Assembly: GCF_029504655.1 (NCBI RefSeq)
Contig: NZ_JAQFIL010000003.1
Coordinates: 89,650 to 153,649 of the forward strand
DNA: 64,000 bases
Origin: Catalinimonas alkaloidigena
Lineage (GTDB): Bacteria > Bacteroidota > Bacteroidia > Cytophagales > Cyclobacteriaceae
Direction: 5' to 3'
Shown here one piece after another: positions 8,452 to 18,127 of this stretch. Every line of letters starts with the position of its first letter. The stretch's first letter is position 1. The position numbers were made by a program, and so were the translations under genes. Below the pieces are notes generated by a model. The model saw only the letters and a list, made by a program, of their open reading frames with translations, ran no database searches and was not told the DNA's origin.

Positions 8452-8808
8452 ATGATGGAAACAATCACAACCCGGCGAGATGACATTGTTGGGTTCCGTA
8501 TAGACGGAACAACCAGTGAGGCAGATTTGAAACCTGTGCTAATCAAACTTAGGGAAAAACTTAAGTCTCACGCTAAGGTAAGGCTATATGTAGAATATGT
8601 GGATTCTCATGGTTTTTCTATGGATACGCTGATTGAGGACCTCAAATATAATTTTGGTCATCTTGGACATTTTGAAAAAGCTGCAATTATTACCATGAAA
8701 GACTGGCTCAAGCAAGCTGCTCAGTTAACCAATGTAGTTGGGGGCATCAAACTAAAAAGCTTCCATTTCTCTGAGAAAGATAAGGCTGGCAGATGGATAG
8801 AGGAGTAG
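8452..8808 (+). CDS. SpoIIAA-like (STAS-fold) protein
   Basis: A 118-residue protein matching the SpoIIAA-like family found in many marine Bacteroidota: an N-terminal strand (DDIVGFRIDGTTSEADLK), a central RLYVEYVDSHGF, and the typical FEKAAIITMKDWLKQ followed by the late FHFSEKDKAGRWIEE. Members have a STAS-like fold and sometimes bind lipids or take part in stress signalling, but no fixed role is known. ATG codons at 8452 and 8455 are both possible. A good terminator follows at 8896. Confidence 0.8.
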   Translation: MMETITTRRDDIVGFRIDGTTSEADLKPVLIKLREKLKSHAKVRLYVEYVDSHGFSMDTLIEDLKYNFGHLGHFEKAAIITMKDWLKQAAQLTNVVGGIKLKSFHFSEKDKAGRWIEE

Positions 8809-8895
8809 TAATTTTTTTATCATTGTTTAGTTAAGTTTAGGTGGTGAGAATCCATAAGTATTTTTTTAAGGCTTCTCCTCCAAGGCTGGCTGTAA

Positions 8896-8923
8896 AACCC
8901 GAAGTAAAATTCGGGTTTTTTTC
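8896..8923 (+). terminator. Rho-independent terminator
   Basis: AACCCGAA (8896-8903) pairs with TTCGGGTT (8910-8917) across a 6-base loop and runs into a T-tract. It lies 88 bases after the SpoIIAA-like gene. Confidence 0.85.
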
Positions 8924-9039
8924 TTATAAATTAGTTTTCTCATGGTTAATACATGCTACTAAGCATAAACATTTTAAAGTGTAGTTAGCTGCCCTAATCA
9001 GATATTTCAAGTTTTTTATTCATTAGATATGATAAATAA

Positions 9040-9399
9040 AGAGCACAATCACCCCCCCCCCCAATATACAACGCTGAATGGACAGGCGCACTCCTCAAAG
9101 ATATACTAGAAGATGTGTGCATCAAGGAGGATGCAGTATACATTGGTTATTATGACAAAGATATGCATCTCAGTGGTGATCCCTTCAAAGTACCCATCTC
9201 GCGCGGAGTTCCTATGTCTAAGGCATTACAGGATGAAACGCTGGTTGCTTGGGCTATGAATGGAAAAAATATTCCCATTGAACATGGATATCCACTTCGC
9301 CTGGTGTGTGGTGGCTGACCGGCCTCTACTTCCGGTAAATGGTTGCACAAAATTGTGGTGTGCAAACCCTGGATTAAATCACGTACTATGAATATACTA
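9040..9399 (+). pseudogene. Remnant of a molybdopterin (sulfite-oxidase-type) oxidoreductase
   Basis: The frame from about 9040 reads YNAEWTGALLKDILED, then DETLVAWAMNGKNIPIEHGY and PLRLVCGG, the typical segment of SorA/YedY-type Moco enzymes in which ALNG-like and PLRLVVPGW motifs occur. A frameshift near 9316 moves the continuation (STSGKWLHKI) into another frame. The 5' end is lost, and an 11-base C run (9052-9062) sits at the junction. Only about a quarter of the gene is left. Confidence 0.75.
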
Positions 9400-9444
9400 T
9401 ATTCTCTCTGATACATTTATCTTCTTTTGTCAATCACCTTATAG

Positions 9445-10734
9445 TTTACACTCAATGAGAGCGTTGCCCAGTACCATAAAGAATATCTTTCGGCAAAAGA
9501 AAGTGAACCCAGCAATTTCGGTTGGATGCAGGACTTTCCACCTCCTCCTGACAGAGTGCTAAAAGTATCGGGTGGATCTTTTTTTGAGTTTCCAGCCATA
9601 CGCTGGAGTGTGGTGCATATGCGGGAATTCCTACCCACAGTCGAAGTATCAGGCGGTTTAGATGCTCCGATTTCTTTTGAATACGAGCGGGGCGAAAATA
9701 TGAATTCGATAACTTATTTGCTGTGGGATGCACAAGATTCCATGACTTGAGAGGAGTCGTTGTGGAAAAATTATACCGATGGTATCATTATTTTACATCA
9801 AGGTAAGGTAGTCTACGAACGCTACTTTAGTGAGTTGAACGAAACTGATGTACATGCTGTGATGTCGCTCACTAAATCGTTTACTGGCACCCTGGCAGCT
9901 GCCCTGGTTGCTGAAGGAGTGATTGACGAACATAAACTGGTGGCGGAATACGTGCCGGAACTAAAAAACTCGGGCTTCGGCGACGCCACTGTCCGACAGG
10001 TGATGGACATAACCACCGCATTGGAATACAGCGAGAACTATGCTGATCCTAACGCCGAAGTCTGGAGTTTCTCGGCAGCCGGAAGCCCTTTACCCAAGTC
10101 CGAAGACTATGACGGTCCGATAGGATATTATGAGTACTTGGAAACAGTGAAAAAGAATGGACAGCACGGGGAAGCTTTTGGCTACCACACCATCAACGCC
10201 GACGCGCTGGGTTGGATTATGGCGAAGGCCACGGGTAAGTCAGTAGACGAGTTATTGTCTGACAAAATCTGGAGCCGGTTAGGTGTGGAACAAGACAGCT
10301 ATTACCAGGTGGATGGCCTAGGGACTCCCTTTGCCGGAGGTGGCTTTAACGCCGGGCTGCGCGATCTGGCCCGCTTTGGAGAGATGATTCGTAACAAAGG
10401 AGAGTGGCAAGGCAAGCAGATCATTCCGCAAGCTGCGGTGGAAGATATTGAGAAAGGGGGGAGTCAGGAAGCTTTCGCTAAATCAGATCACACTGAACTC
10501 AAAGGCTGGTCGTACCGCAATATGTGGTGGTTATGCCCGACTGGGAAGACTGAAAATGAACACGGAGCCTTTAGCGCCCGTGGGGTGCACGGACAGGCTA
10601 TCTACATTGACCCAAAAGCTGAAATGGTGATTGTACGGCTAGCTTCGCACCCGGTTGCAGCTAATGCCGCCAACGATGCCTATTCGCTACCAGCTTATCA
10701 GGCTGTGGCCGAGTATCTGATGGAAAAAAATTAA
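9445..10734 (+). pseudogene. Serine hydrolase (beta-lactamase / aminohexanoate-dimer hydrolase type) with in-frame stop
   Basis: One reading frame runs from 9445 to 10734 apart from a TGA at 9748-9750. Homologues known to me read MTW at this point, so TGA probably replaced TGG. The N-terminal part has NFGWMQDFPPPPDR and IRWSVVHMREFLPT; the second part has the class C-like nucleophile motif SLTKSFTG and a late HGQAIYIDP. Such enzymes are esterases or amide hydrolases. No start codon with a leader is visible upstream, so the 5' end is also lost. The nonsense codon plus the missing start argue for a pseudogene rather than readthrough. Confidence 0.8.
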
Positions 10735-10804
10735 AAACAACCATGAAGAGGTTAAGATTATGAGCACACCGAAATAGGTTATTAAAATACAACCATTCTT
10801 ACTG

Positions 10805-11289
10805 ATGATGACAGAGAAATTTTTTAGCAAAGCATTTATTTCAAAAACACTCTATGGATCTATTACCATATTGGCGGTGTTGCTATCTTTCAAAGATCAT
10901 CAACTATCGGCTTGGCACGGAATGTTGCTTTTGTTTGGGACTTCACTTTCGGTAGCCCATGCCGAAGCATTCAGCGAAACAATCAGTCAGGTAATTGCGG
11001 GAAAGAAAAAGCTGGACAAAAAGAGCTTCTTATCATTTGGCATGAGACCCGACCGATTCTGTCTTCAGCCTACTTGCCCATACTGATGTTGTTAATTGCA
11101 GCTGTAGGATTGTTTTCAGTAGCAACTGCAGTGATGCTGGCAGAATGCTTAATCTATGTCACACTTTTTGTCTATGGGCTGCGTATAGGATGCTTACTGC
11201 ATGGTCCCAGGATACGCATGTTTTTAGCAGGGTTGTTTACTTTAGGAATTGGTGGTTTGCTTGGTATTTCAAAATTGTTATTTCATTAA
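10805..11289 (+). pseudogene. Small membrane protein gene broken by a frameshift
   Basis: Frame one (from ATG 10805) gives an N-terminal membrane segment and LFGTSLSVAHAEAFSETI. After about 11025 the continuation in another frame gives KELLIIWHETRPILSSAYLP and three further membrane segments to 11289. Joined, they make one protein of about 160 residues with four helices. I do not recognise the family. The frameshift is near a run of A's (KKKLDKK). Confidence 0.6.
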
Positions 11290-11987
11290 GTTTAGGTTAC
11301 CGCTCAGAAAATTACTAGGGTTATGAAAGTCACGATAAAATTTTTAAATGATCAAATATATTTTACCTCCGCGGTTTTCTAGATAAAAATAAAAGGAGAT
11401 ATGTTGAGGTTAGTACTCCTAAAATGGGTCTTTCAAAATATAAACATAAACACAATATAAAAAGTATTGCCATTCCGTGGACTGTCCACACTTTTTCTTT
11501 CAAGAATCTTATAATTTTCACCATAAGTTAAAAAATATCAATATCTCCTATACACGAGCTACTTTTTCAAAACAGCCTAACACTTTCTATCAGAAGGTAA
11601 ATAAAAATATAAAGCAAAAGAAGTCCTGTGTAAAAAGTGCGTGTCTTCTTCTTGGTTTTGCCGAATAAAAGGCGCTGAAGCCCATATTTAAATGTTTTTT
11701 CGTATGGAGTTTTCATAATGCTTTGTGTTTTCAGTAAATGCTAGCGCTCTCTGAACCCTTCTTACAAGACCAAATGGCTTATGTTTAGACGATAAAAATT
11801 AATCAGGTTGACTGATAGAAAAGCAAATAATTAGCAGAACACTACTACAAATACAACTTATAAAATTAACACAAAGTTAACGCATTATATTTTGATATTA
11901 AAAAATTTAAACTGTCAAATCACTTTTATTAATACACAAGTTCATTAAAATGACTTTTCCGGTTTTAAAGCGACTTAAAATTAGCTA
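11290..11987. other. AT-rich intergenic region, nothing recognised
   Basis: About 700 bases of AT-rich sequence between the broken membrane-protein gene and the porin gene. I find no convincing coding frame, no strong terminator and no tRNA-like fold. The long A/T stretch near 11820-11960 may hold the border of an old deletion. Confidence 0.5.
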
Positions 11988-13202
11988 TTAAAAGGAAACT
12001 TCATACTGCACCCTAAATCTCCAGCTTTGATAAGAGATATCTACATCACCTTCCTCAAATTCAAAGTAAGAGACATCTGCAGTCAGCTTATTCGCATGTC
12101 TGCTGAAGAAGCAATTTAAGGCTAAAGAAAACTCTTCTCTGGCATATTCAGGAAAGCCAATAGATGGTTGGAAAATTGCATAACGGAGGGCCGGTTCAAA
12201 AAGTGGTTTTGTAGTATCTGATTCGTGATTCAGCACATAGCCTGCCTGCCAGAATCCTCCTCTCAGACGAGTGAAAGTTTGGTTGATATGATCATCTATG
12301 TCTTTCAGGTGCATCTCACTATGCCAACTGAATGAACGGTACATAAAAGCCGTTTCAAACAACCATTGGTTAACGGTATACTGTCCGGCTTCCCCTATCT
12401 CAAAACCAGCCAGGCTTCCTCCCCCTGAAGAAGAAAACCTGGTATACCGGCTCCTGTTGGTTGCCCCTGCCAAGGCCACTGAAGCCAAGGGTTCTTGACG
12501 ACCTTCCAGGTCTGAACCTATCATAGGCACTGCTTCTCCTAAAAAATTCCACTGAACACGGGCAGTGTACATTAGGTTTTCGTCATCATTTTCCCTGGCA
12601 TTAATGCCCGTTCCGGTAAGCACAGCCAGATGATAGTTAAAGTCAGCTAATTTAGACTTTTGGATATGCCCGTACATTGTGAAACCTTGCTGCCTGTCTA
12701 TGGTAAAGGGACGGTTAATGATTGAGCGTTCCATCATCTGCTGATTGCCACTTGAAATCATCCTCTCTCGGGTATACTCTGTCTTCCACTGTCCTAATTT
12801 GAAACTCAGCCAGGGCCATTTTTCACTCATTATCCTGAAGTCCAGTAATCTTGAAGCACCCAGTTCGTACTCAAAATAATACTTTAACCAGGGTTGAAAA
12901 GTATGGCCTCCTACTTTTAGTCGCGCCCGATTGATTTTAAATATTGTCTCCCGCTCAGGTGCAAAATTCGCAAACGTAATGGGGTTCTGGTCATTAGGCG
13001 TGGCAAACCTGAACTGAAGCCTGCCACCAATCTGCAACTGAAACTTATTGTCTGGGGAGGTAAATTGAAAGCCCTTTGAAGTATATTCAATTTGTGTGGT
13101 TAAGAAATCTTTTGCTTTACCATCATTTTGCTGAGCAAATGTATTATGTAACAGACACACTAAAGAGATAAAAAGTAGGACAGTACTTAATTTGACATTC
13201 AT
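11988..13202 (-). CDS. Outer-membrane porin (phosphate-selective porin O/P type)
   Basis: A 404-residue protein with a clear Sec signal peptide (MNVKLSTVLLFISLVCLLHN, cleaved after TFA). The barrel begins with FQLQIGGRLQFRF and contains RARLKVGGHTFQPWLKYYFEYE, typical of the OprO/OprP porin family. Alternating strands continue to a C-terminal strand ending in Phe (FRVQYEVSF), the outer-membrane insertion signal. It would allow anions such as phosphate or other small solutes to cross. It is monocistronic; the bidirectional terminator at 13328-13374 lies behind its promoter side. Confidence 0.88.
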   Translation of the reverse strand: MNVKLSTVLLFISLVCLLHNTFAQQNDGKAKDFLTTQIEYTSKGFQFTSPDNKFQLQIGGRLQFRFATPNDQNPITFANFAPERETIFKINRARLKVGGHTFQPWLKYYFEYELGASRLLDFRIMSEKWPWLSFKLGQWKTEYTRERMISSGNQQMMERSIINRPFTIDRQQGFTMYGHIQKSKLADFNYHLAVLTGTGINARENDDENLMYTARVQWNFLGEAVPMIGSDLEGRQEPLASVALAGATNRSRYTRFSSSGGGSLAGFEIGEAGQYTVNQWLFETAFMYRSFSWHSEMHLKDIDDHINQTFTRLRGGFWQAGYVLNHESDTTKPLFEPALRYAIFQPSIGFPEYAREEFSLALNCFFSRHANKLTADVSYFEFEEGDVDISYQSWRFRVQYEVSF

Positions 13203-13327
13203 GTAATGGACTTTCTATAATAACTTATGCTGTTCAGGTAAAAAATAAAGTGAGGTATATGAACTTGAGATACTCAAATTAGGATCCCCCATTATATTAT
13301 GAAAAGGGAATAAGGGTAAAGAAAACG

Positions 13328-13374
13328 AATTGAAAAGAGGCTGTCCTGATGTTTTAGACAGCCTCTTTTCAATT
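13328..13374. terminator. Strong hairpin terminator
   Basis: An 18-base perfect stem (13328-13345 with 13357-13374; AAAAGAGGCTGTC core) with an 11-base loop and A/T tracts on both sides. It lies 6 bases after the stop of the minus-strand PepSY-like gene, which it terminates; by symmetry it could work in both directions. Confidence 0.88.
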
Positions 13375-13379
13375 GATGA

Positions 13380-13823
13380 TTAATCAATAAAGGAATAAGC
13401 ATTTTCTGTCACCTGACCATCTTGTGTTAAGACTACCTGACGATCTGCTAAGTTACTATCCAATTCTACATCATAGAGCTTTTCTCCGCCTTTTTCCACG
13501 AGTTCCGCGTCATCAATCTGATAGTCTTTGAAATCTACCTGAATGGTATTTTTTACCGCTTCAGGAAGTTCGCTTGGCCTGATGTCGTATTTGTAAAGAA
13601 TAAGCTCGCCCATAGCATCAATGTAAGCATTATGATCTATTTGGTTGTGGTCAAATTCCACCTCGTAATCATCTCCATGTTTTTCCCATTCTACATCCCG
13701 GGCATCGGGAAAATTAGTTTTAAAAGTATTCAATACTACTGAGGGTATGTCATTGAGATTAATATCCTGTGCGCAAGACATCAACGCACCACTAAATATG
13801 AAAAGTGAAATAATGATTCTCAT
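13380..13823 (-). CDS. Secreted PepSY-like (DUF2874) protein
   Basis: A 147-residue lipoprotein-like protein; I start it at 13823 (MRIIISLFIFSGALMSCAQD), which gives a lipobox ending MSC, rather than at an upstream codon that would add a non-signal tail. The mature part has two PepSY-like repeats (VVLNTFKTNFPDARDVEWEK and VKNTIQVDFKDYQIDDAE), as in the BLIP-like periplasmic proteins of Bacteroidota. These often accompany two-component systems. It lies directly downstream of the kinase-regulator pair at 13927-15866 and is probably their target or sensor partner. Confidence 0.85.
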   Translation of the reverse strand: MRIIISLFIFSGALMSCAQDINLNDIPSVVLNTFKTNFPDARDVEWEKHGDDYEVEFDHNQIDHNAYIDAMGELILYKYDIRPSELPEAVKNTIQVDFKDYQIDDAELVEKGGEKLYDVELDSNLADRQVVLTQDGQVTENAYSFID

Positions 13824-13926
13824 GTTATTAGTTTTTGGGTTTAAATTAATTATATCCCAAAGGTCAATAACAAAACTGGAAAGAATTGGGAATAGCGGAA
13901 AGCTTCTGTTATTTTCTATCATTGAC

Positions 13927-15192
13927 CTACAATCGCATGTTGAAATGATGCTGTTGCTGTCGGTAGCTATATTGTATAGTAATATCGTATAAACTGGCTA
14001 TGGATTTTACAATTGCCATGCCCAAGCCTGTAGAGTGAACTCTGGTATTGTTTTTATAGAAACGCTCAAATATTTGGCCTGAATCCAATGGCTCCTCTAT
14101 ACCGGTATTAGAGATGCTAAAGCCGTCGTAGTTGACATTTATGGAGATTAAGCCTCCTCTTGTATTATGAACGATAGCATTCTTGAATAAATTTGAGATC
14201 ATGATGCGCGCAAGTTCTGGGTTCATATGTTTCTCACAAGGTGAGATTATCTGTAAACTGAACTCAATCTCTCTAAAGTCAGCCTGATCCTTAAAATCAT
14301 CGCATAAATTTTTTACCAGCTTATCAACTGACACTTTTTCAACATCCTGAAACTGCCTGTTTTCAATTTTGGAAAGTAATAGCAGGGATTTATTCATCCG
14401 GGTAAGACGCTCCAGATTGTTTATGACAGTCATTAAGCCGGTGAGTTGTGTTTCTGTCAGGTCATTTTTCCCTATAATTAGCTCTAGTTTATTCAGGCTA
14501 ATGGCAAGGGGTGTTTGCAACTCATGGGAAGCGTTTTCAATAAATTGTTTTTGTTGATTGTAAACATTGATATTACTCTGTAAAAGCTTACTGATCGTAT
14601 CATTCAAGATGTTAAATTCTTCAACTTGTGTCTTTTGTATACGCACTGACTCTGGTCGGTCCAGCTGAAATCGTTCTAAATATCTGAGTAACTTATAAAA
14701 AGGCTGCCAGATACGTTGCAGTAGAAGGTTGTTGAGCACAATCATACTGGCGACTAGTCCCAGATAAAGCCACAAAATAGCGTATAGCAGGTCTTCAATC
14801 AGGTCATCTTCCTCTACCATAGAGGTAATGATGCTCAACTCATAGTATTGTTGATCAAGAAGAAATACTGATCTGAGCATTCTTACCGGTTCATAATCTT
14901 CTTCATTAAACATGTATAGGGTAGTGTCTTGATAGGTGTCATCATGCGTGATAGCCTCATTGGGCGAAATTTTCCTGATCGCATAATTGCCTTCCTGAAA
15001 GCTACTTTGATATAGAACCGTACTGTCATTAGCTGCTTTCTGAATAATCAGTATTTTGGAGTTTTGTAACCCATCATCAATACTATCGTAAATCTCATCC
15101 AGCATAACAAAATAAAAGATAATGGCCCAAACCGATATGATGATCAGCAATAGTCCTATGAAGTAGGATGAGGTATAATTCAGTAATTTCAC
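13927..15192 (-). CDS. Membrane sensor histidine kinase
   Basis: A 421-residue classic sensor kinase. Membrane helix 1 (about 10-30) and helix 2 (about 137-157) flank a periplasmic sensor domain. A HAMP-like stretch leads to the phospho-accepting His223 in ASHELQTPLA. The ATPase domain has NLFKNAIVHN and STGLGMAIVKSI; the G1 region is short (SISNTGIEEP). It overlaps the response-regulator gene by 4 bases and works with it. A PepSY-like secreted protein downstream suggests an envelope signal. Confidence 0.92.
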   Translation of the reverse strand: MKLLNYTSSYFIGLLLIIISVWAIIFYFVMLDEIYDSIDDGLQNSKILIIQKAANDSTVLYQSSFQEGNYAIRKISPNEAITHDDTYQDTTLYMFNEEDYEPVRMLRSVFLLDQQYYELSIITSMVEEDDLIEDLLYAILWLYLGLVASMIVLNNLLLQRIWQPFYKLLRYLERFQLDRPESVRIQKTQVEEFNILNDTISKLLQSNINVYNQQKQFIENASHELQTPLAISLNKLELIIGKNDLTETQLTGLMTVINNLERLTRMNKSLLLLSKIENRQFQDVEKVSVDKLVKNLCDDFKDQADFREIEFSLQIISPCEKHMNPELARIMISNLFKNAIVHNTRGGLISINVNYDGFSISNTGIEEPLDSGQIFERFYKNNTRVHSTGLGMAIVKSIASLYDITIQYSYRQQQHHFNMRL

Positions 15193-15866
15193 GCCAACAC
15201 CAGTTTATAACCCACACCGTATACAGCCTGAATCTCCATGGCTGCCTGTTGGTCTTTTAGTTTTTTTCTAAGATTCTTGATTTGTGAATAAACAAACTCA
15301 AAACTATCCGCTTCGTCAATCTGATCACCCCACACATGTTCCGCAAGTGCTGACTTGCTCACCAGGCGGTTTTTGTTGGAAACGAAGTATAATAATATGT
15401 CAAACTCTTTACGGTTAAGTTGTAACTCTTCTCCATTTACTATTACCCTGCGTTCATCCGGATCTATGATCAAGTTTTGCACGTTAACTTTGTTGGAGCC
15501 ATTAAATTTTTTCCTGCGTAGCACAGATTTCAGGCGGGCATGCAGTTCTGCCATATGAAAAGGTTTGGATAGATAATCATCAGCGCCCAGGTTAAGCCCC
15601 TGTATCCGGTCATCCAGCGAGTTTTTAGCAGAAACAATGATTACTCCCTCTGCTTTATTGCTTTTTTTTAACTCATTCAATATATCCAAACCACTACCAT
15701 CAGGTAAAGATATATCCAGAAGGATACAGTCATATTCATAAAGGTGTACTTTCTCAAGCGCTGTATCATAATTTATGGCTGTTTCTATCAGGTAATTTTC
15801 TGCCTGCAGCGATTCTATGATATTATTACGCATATCAGCTTCATCTTCTATTACTAATATTTTCAT
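15189..15866 (-). CDS. OmpR-family response regulator
   Basis: A 225-residue regulator. The receiver has Glu7/Asp8, phospho-acceptor Asp51 (LLDISLPDGSG) and Lys101 (LSKPF). The C-terminal winged helix has the usual LNRKEFDILLYFV and VYGVGYKL ends. It precedes the kinase gene and overlaps it by 4 bases, so the two are co-translated partners. Confidence 0.94.
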   Translation of the reverse strand: MKILVIEDEADMRNNIIESLQAENYLIETAINYDTALEKVHLYEYDCILLDISLPDGSGLDILNELKKSNKAEGVIIVSAKNSLDDRIQGLNLGADDYLSKPFHMAELHARLKSVLRRKKFNGSNKVNVQNLIIDPDERRVIVNGEELQLNRKEFDILLYFVSNKNRLVSKSALAEHVWGDQIDEADSFEFVYSQIKNLRKKLKDQQAAMEIQAVYGVGYKLVLA

Positions 15867-16052
15867 CTTTCGGAGATTAAATTAGTATACAATTAAGCGA
15901 AAAGAATATGGAAAGATTTAGGAATTAGAATCTTCTCTACGAAGGAAACGTGATAAATAACATAAGTTTATAGAAACTCCAATGAGTCTGATCATTTATG
16001 ATTGAGAGCCTGGTTTATAGTGAATCAATATTGTACTAAATAAATGTATGCT

Positions 16053-16196
16053 ATGCCAAAGAAAAATAGAAACAAAGAAAAAGCTGATACTTCCGTGAGA
16101 AATGCTAGTCCGGTATGCTATATCAATTCGGATGAGTTGCGTCCTGAATATATTGAGGATCCGAATGAGAGAAAAGATAAGAAGGAGAATAAATAA
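16053..16196 (+). CDS. Small unknown protein (47 aa)
   Basis: The ATG at 16053 opens a 47-codon frame rich in Lys, Asn and Glu with the central motif VCYINSDELRPEYIEDP. It has no signal peptide or membrane segment. It lies 172 bases upstream of the flavohaemoglobin gene on the same strand. The uneven composition and the proline/acidic motif look like a real small protein, but I know no family. Confidence 0.45.
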   Translation: MPKKNRNKEKADTSVRNASPVCYINSDELRPEYIEDPNERKDKKENK

Positions 16197-16368
16197 TCGG
16201 ATGTTTTAGCATTATAAAACGTTAATGTATGCTGATCCTTATTTTGGAAATCCTATTGCCCGTTTTTTGTAAAAAACTTCGGTTAGCTTTGAAACTATAT
16301 ACTCTATTATTGGGTATTAAAAGACTAAAATATCTTTTTATCTTTTAAAATTTTAACCAGCATTATTT

Positions 16369-17598
16369 ATGCTCTCATCAGAAACTATTCAAGTAGTTAA
16401 AGCCACAACGCCAGCCTTAAAAGAACATGGGAATGCCATTACCATCAGAATGTATGAGCTGCTTTTTCAGCATCATCCTGAGTTAAAAAATATATTTAAC
16501 ATGAGTCATCAGGCTACGGGGATGCAGTCGAGAAGCCTGGCAGATGCCATTTATCAGTATGCTTTGCATATAGAAAATCTGGAGGAAGTAATTCCTTTAG
16601 TAGAGCGCGTGGCTCAGAAGCATGCCGGGCTTGACATTCGTCCGGAACATTATCCTATTGTAGGTAAATATCTTTTACGAGCTATTGAAGATGTACTTGG
16701 CGATGCTGCTACTGATGAAGTGATAGAAGCCTGGGGAGAAGCCTATCAACTGCTAGCCAATGTATTTATAAAGCGGGAACAGGAGATATACCATGCTGGC
16801 GCTACACAAAAGGGAGGATGGGAAGGATTCCGAAACTTTGTCATCGCCCGCAAAGTGAAAGAAAGCAGTATGATTACTTCTTTTTATTTACAACCTGAAG
16901 ATGGAAAAGCTATTGCTGGTTTTGAACCCGGACAATACCTTACTTTCAAACTGAAAATTCCCGGGCTAGAGCATACGGTGTTGCGTAACTATAGCCTATC
17001 AGATTCACCAGACAAAGATTACTATAGGGTCAGTATCAAACGGGAGCCTGGTGTAACTGACCCTGAGGAGTATCCGATGGGAGTGGCCTCCAACTATTTT
17101 CATGACCATTTACAGGAAGGCTCAGTCGCACCTGTTCATATACCTACCGGAAACTTCTATTTGAATAAAGAACTATCTCTGCCAGTAGTGCTGATCAGTG
17201 GTGGAGTAGGGCAAACTCCTATGATGAGTATGTTGAATACATTGGTTGCGGAAGGTTCAAAACGCCCTGTATGGTACATTCATGGAGCAAGAAATGGCAA
17301 AGAACACGCTTTTAAGGACCATATTAAAAGTATAGATCAGCAGTATGATCATATAAATACCTACATCTGTTATGAGAGACCAGGGCCTAATGATATTTTA
17401 GGGAAAGATTATGATGCAAAGGGTTTTATCAATCTAGATCTGATCCAAGATTTATTACCGAGTAAGGAAGCTGACTTTTACTTCTGCGGACCTAAGGAAT
17501 TTATGAGAATGTTGTATCATGCTATTACAGCCTGGGGAGTGCCGCAGGAACGAATTCATTTTGAGTTCTTTGGACCTACTACTGAAATTACGGAGTAA
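16369..17598 (+). CDS. hmp: Flavohaemoglobin, nitric oxide dioxygenase
   Basis: A 409-residue protein of full Hmp length. The globin domain (1-140) has the distal Tyr/Phe region (RMYELLFQHHPELK) and the proximal His in VAQKHAGLDI. The FAD-binding domain follows (RNYSLSDSP), then the NAD-binding domain (GGVGQTPMMSML, YFCGPKEFM). It oxidises NO to nitrate with O2 and NAD(P)H in the cytoplasm. It fits the nearby Rrf2 (NsrR-like) regulator and RIC repair protein. A hairpin follows the stop. Confidence 0.97.
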   Translation: MLSSETIQVVKATTPALKEHGNAITIRMYELLFQHHPELKNIFNMSHQATGMQSRSLADAIYQYALHIENLEEVIPLVERVAQKHAGLDIRPEHYPIVGKYLLRAIEDVLGDAATDEVIEAWGEAYQLLANVFIKREQEIYHAGATQKGGWEGFRNFVIARKVKESSMITSFYLQPEDGKAIAGFEPGQYLTFKLKIPGLEHTVLRNYSLSDSPDKDYYRVSIKREPGVTDPEEYPMGVASNYFHDHLQEGSVAPVHIPTGNFYLNKELSLPVVLISGGVGQTPMMSMLNTLVAEGSKRPVWYIHGARNGKEHAFKDHIKSIDQQYDHINTYICYERPGPNDILGKDYDAKGFINLDLIQDLLPSKEADFYFCGPKEFMRMLYHAITAWGVPQERIHFEFFGPTTEITE

Positions 17599-17628
17599 TT
17601 GATGCGATATTTGAACATCTTATAGAAA

Positions 17629-17664
17629 CTTTCCGGCATAAGGCAAAAGTTTTATGTCGGAAAG
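17629..17664 (+). terminator. Hairpin after hmp
   Basis: CTTTCCGGCATAA (17629-17641) pairs with TTATGTCGGAAAG (17652-17664) with one mismatch. It lies 30 bases after the hmp stop. The following T content is modest, so it is a probable but not certain terminator. Confidence 0.5.
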
Positions 17665-17837
17665 CTCAAAACAGTTTTTGTACATATCAGTAATGTTAAA
17701 AACTAAGGGTGTATAGTTGTTCTTCTGTTCTAAGTTATCCTCAACTTAAGATCACCATCATGAAAAAAGAAACTCAAAATACTTCAGATTCACCCCAAGA
17801 GCTCAATGGTCCTCTGCTTAGCTCTAATTTTCCATTT

Positions 17838-18116
17838 TTATTTGTACTTGTTCTCTGATAACTCTTTTTTCAGAAATCTTCCTCTGGCATCAGGCAGATA
17901 CTTGAGCAGCCACAGCCCGGTAAAGAAGAGGAGAAGGGAACCGATGAAAGCAGCAATGGCAAGATCCTGGTTTTCATCCAGGGCATTGTTGAGGGCACTA
18001 TAGAGGAGCCATATCTGTATGCTGAGAATGCCTATTAATAACATGATAATACCCAGCATCAAGGTATTAGTTTTATTGGGATGGCTCTGGTTTTGGGTAA
18101 CTCTGAAACTGCTCAT
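17838..18116 (-). CDS. Small two-helix membrane protein of the Rieske/MopB operon
   Basis: A 92-residue protein with two hydrophobic helices (about 20-42 and 52-72) and a basic C-terminus. I recognise no firm family; similar small proteins (DUF6755-like) occur next to Rieske genes. It starts 11 bases after the Rieske gene stop, so it is the last gene of the molybdo-oxidoreductase operon and may be an anchor or assembly subunit. Confidence 0.65.
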   Translation of the reverse strand: MSSFRVTQNQSHPNKTNTLMLGIIMLLIGILSIQIWLLYSALNNALDENQDLAIAAFIGSLLLFFTGLWLLKYLPDARGRFLKKELSENKYK

Positions 18117-18127
18117 AACTTTTTTGT

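Noticed and set aside
9052..9062. Phase-variable poly-C tract
   Set aside because: It sits in the remnant of a gene that is broken in other ways, so switching would have no effect.
11477..11668. A 63-codon frame
   Set aside because: Basic, Cys-rich, low-complexity composition in AT-rich DNA; no support as a gene.
17761..17857. Short frame between hmp and the small membrane protein gene
   Set aside because: It overlaps the end of the minus-strand gene and has no recognisable feature.
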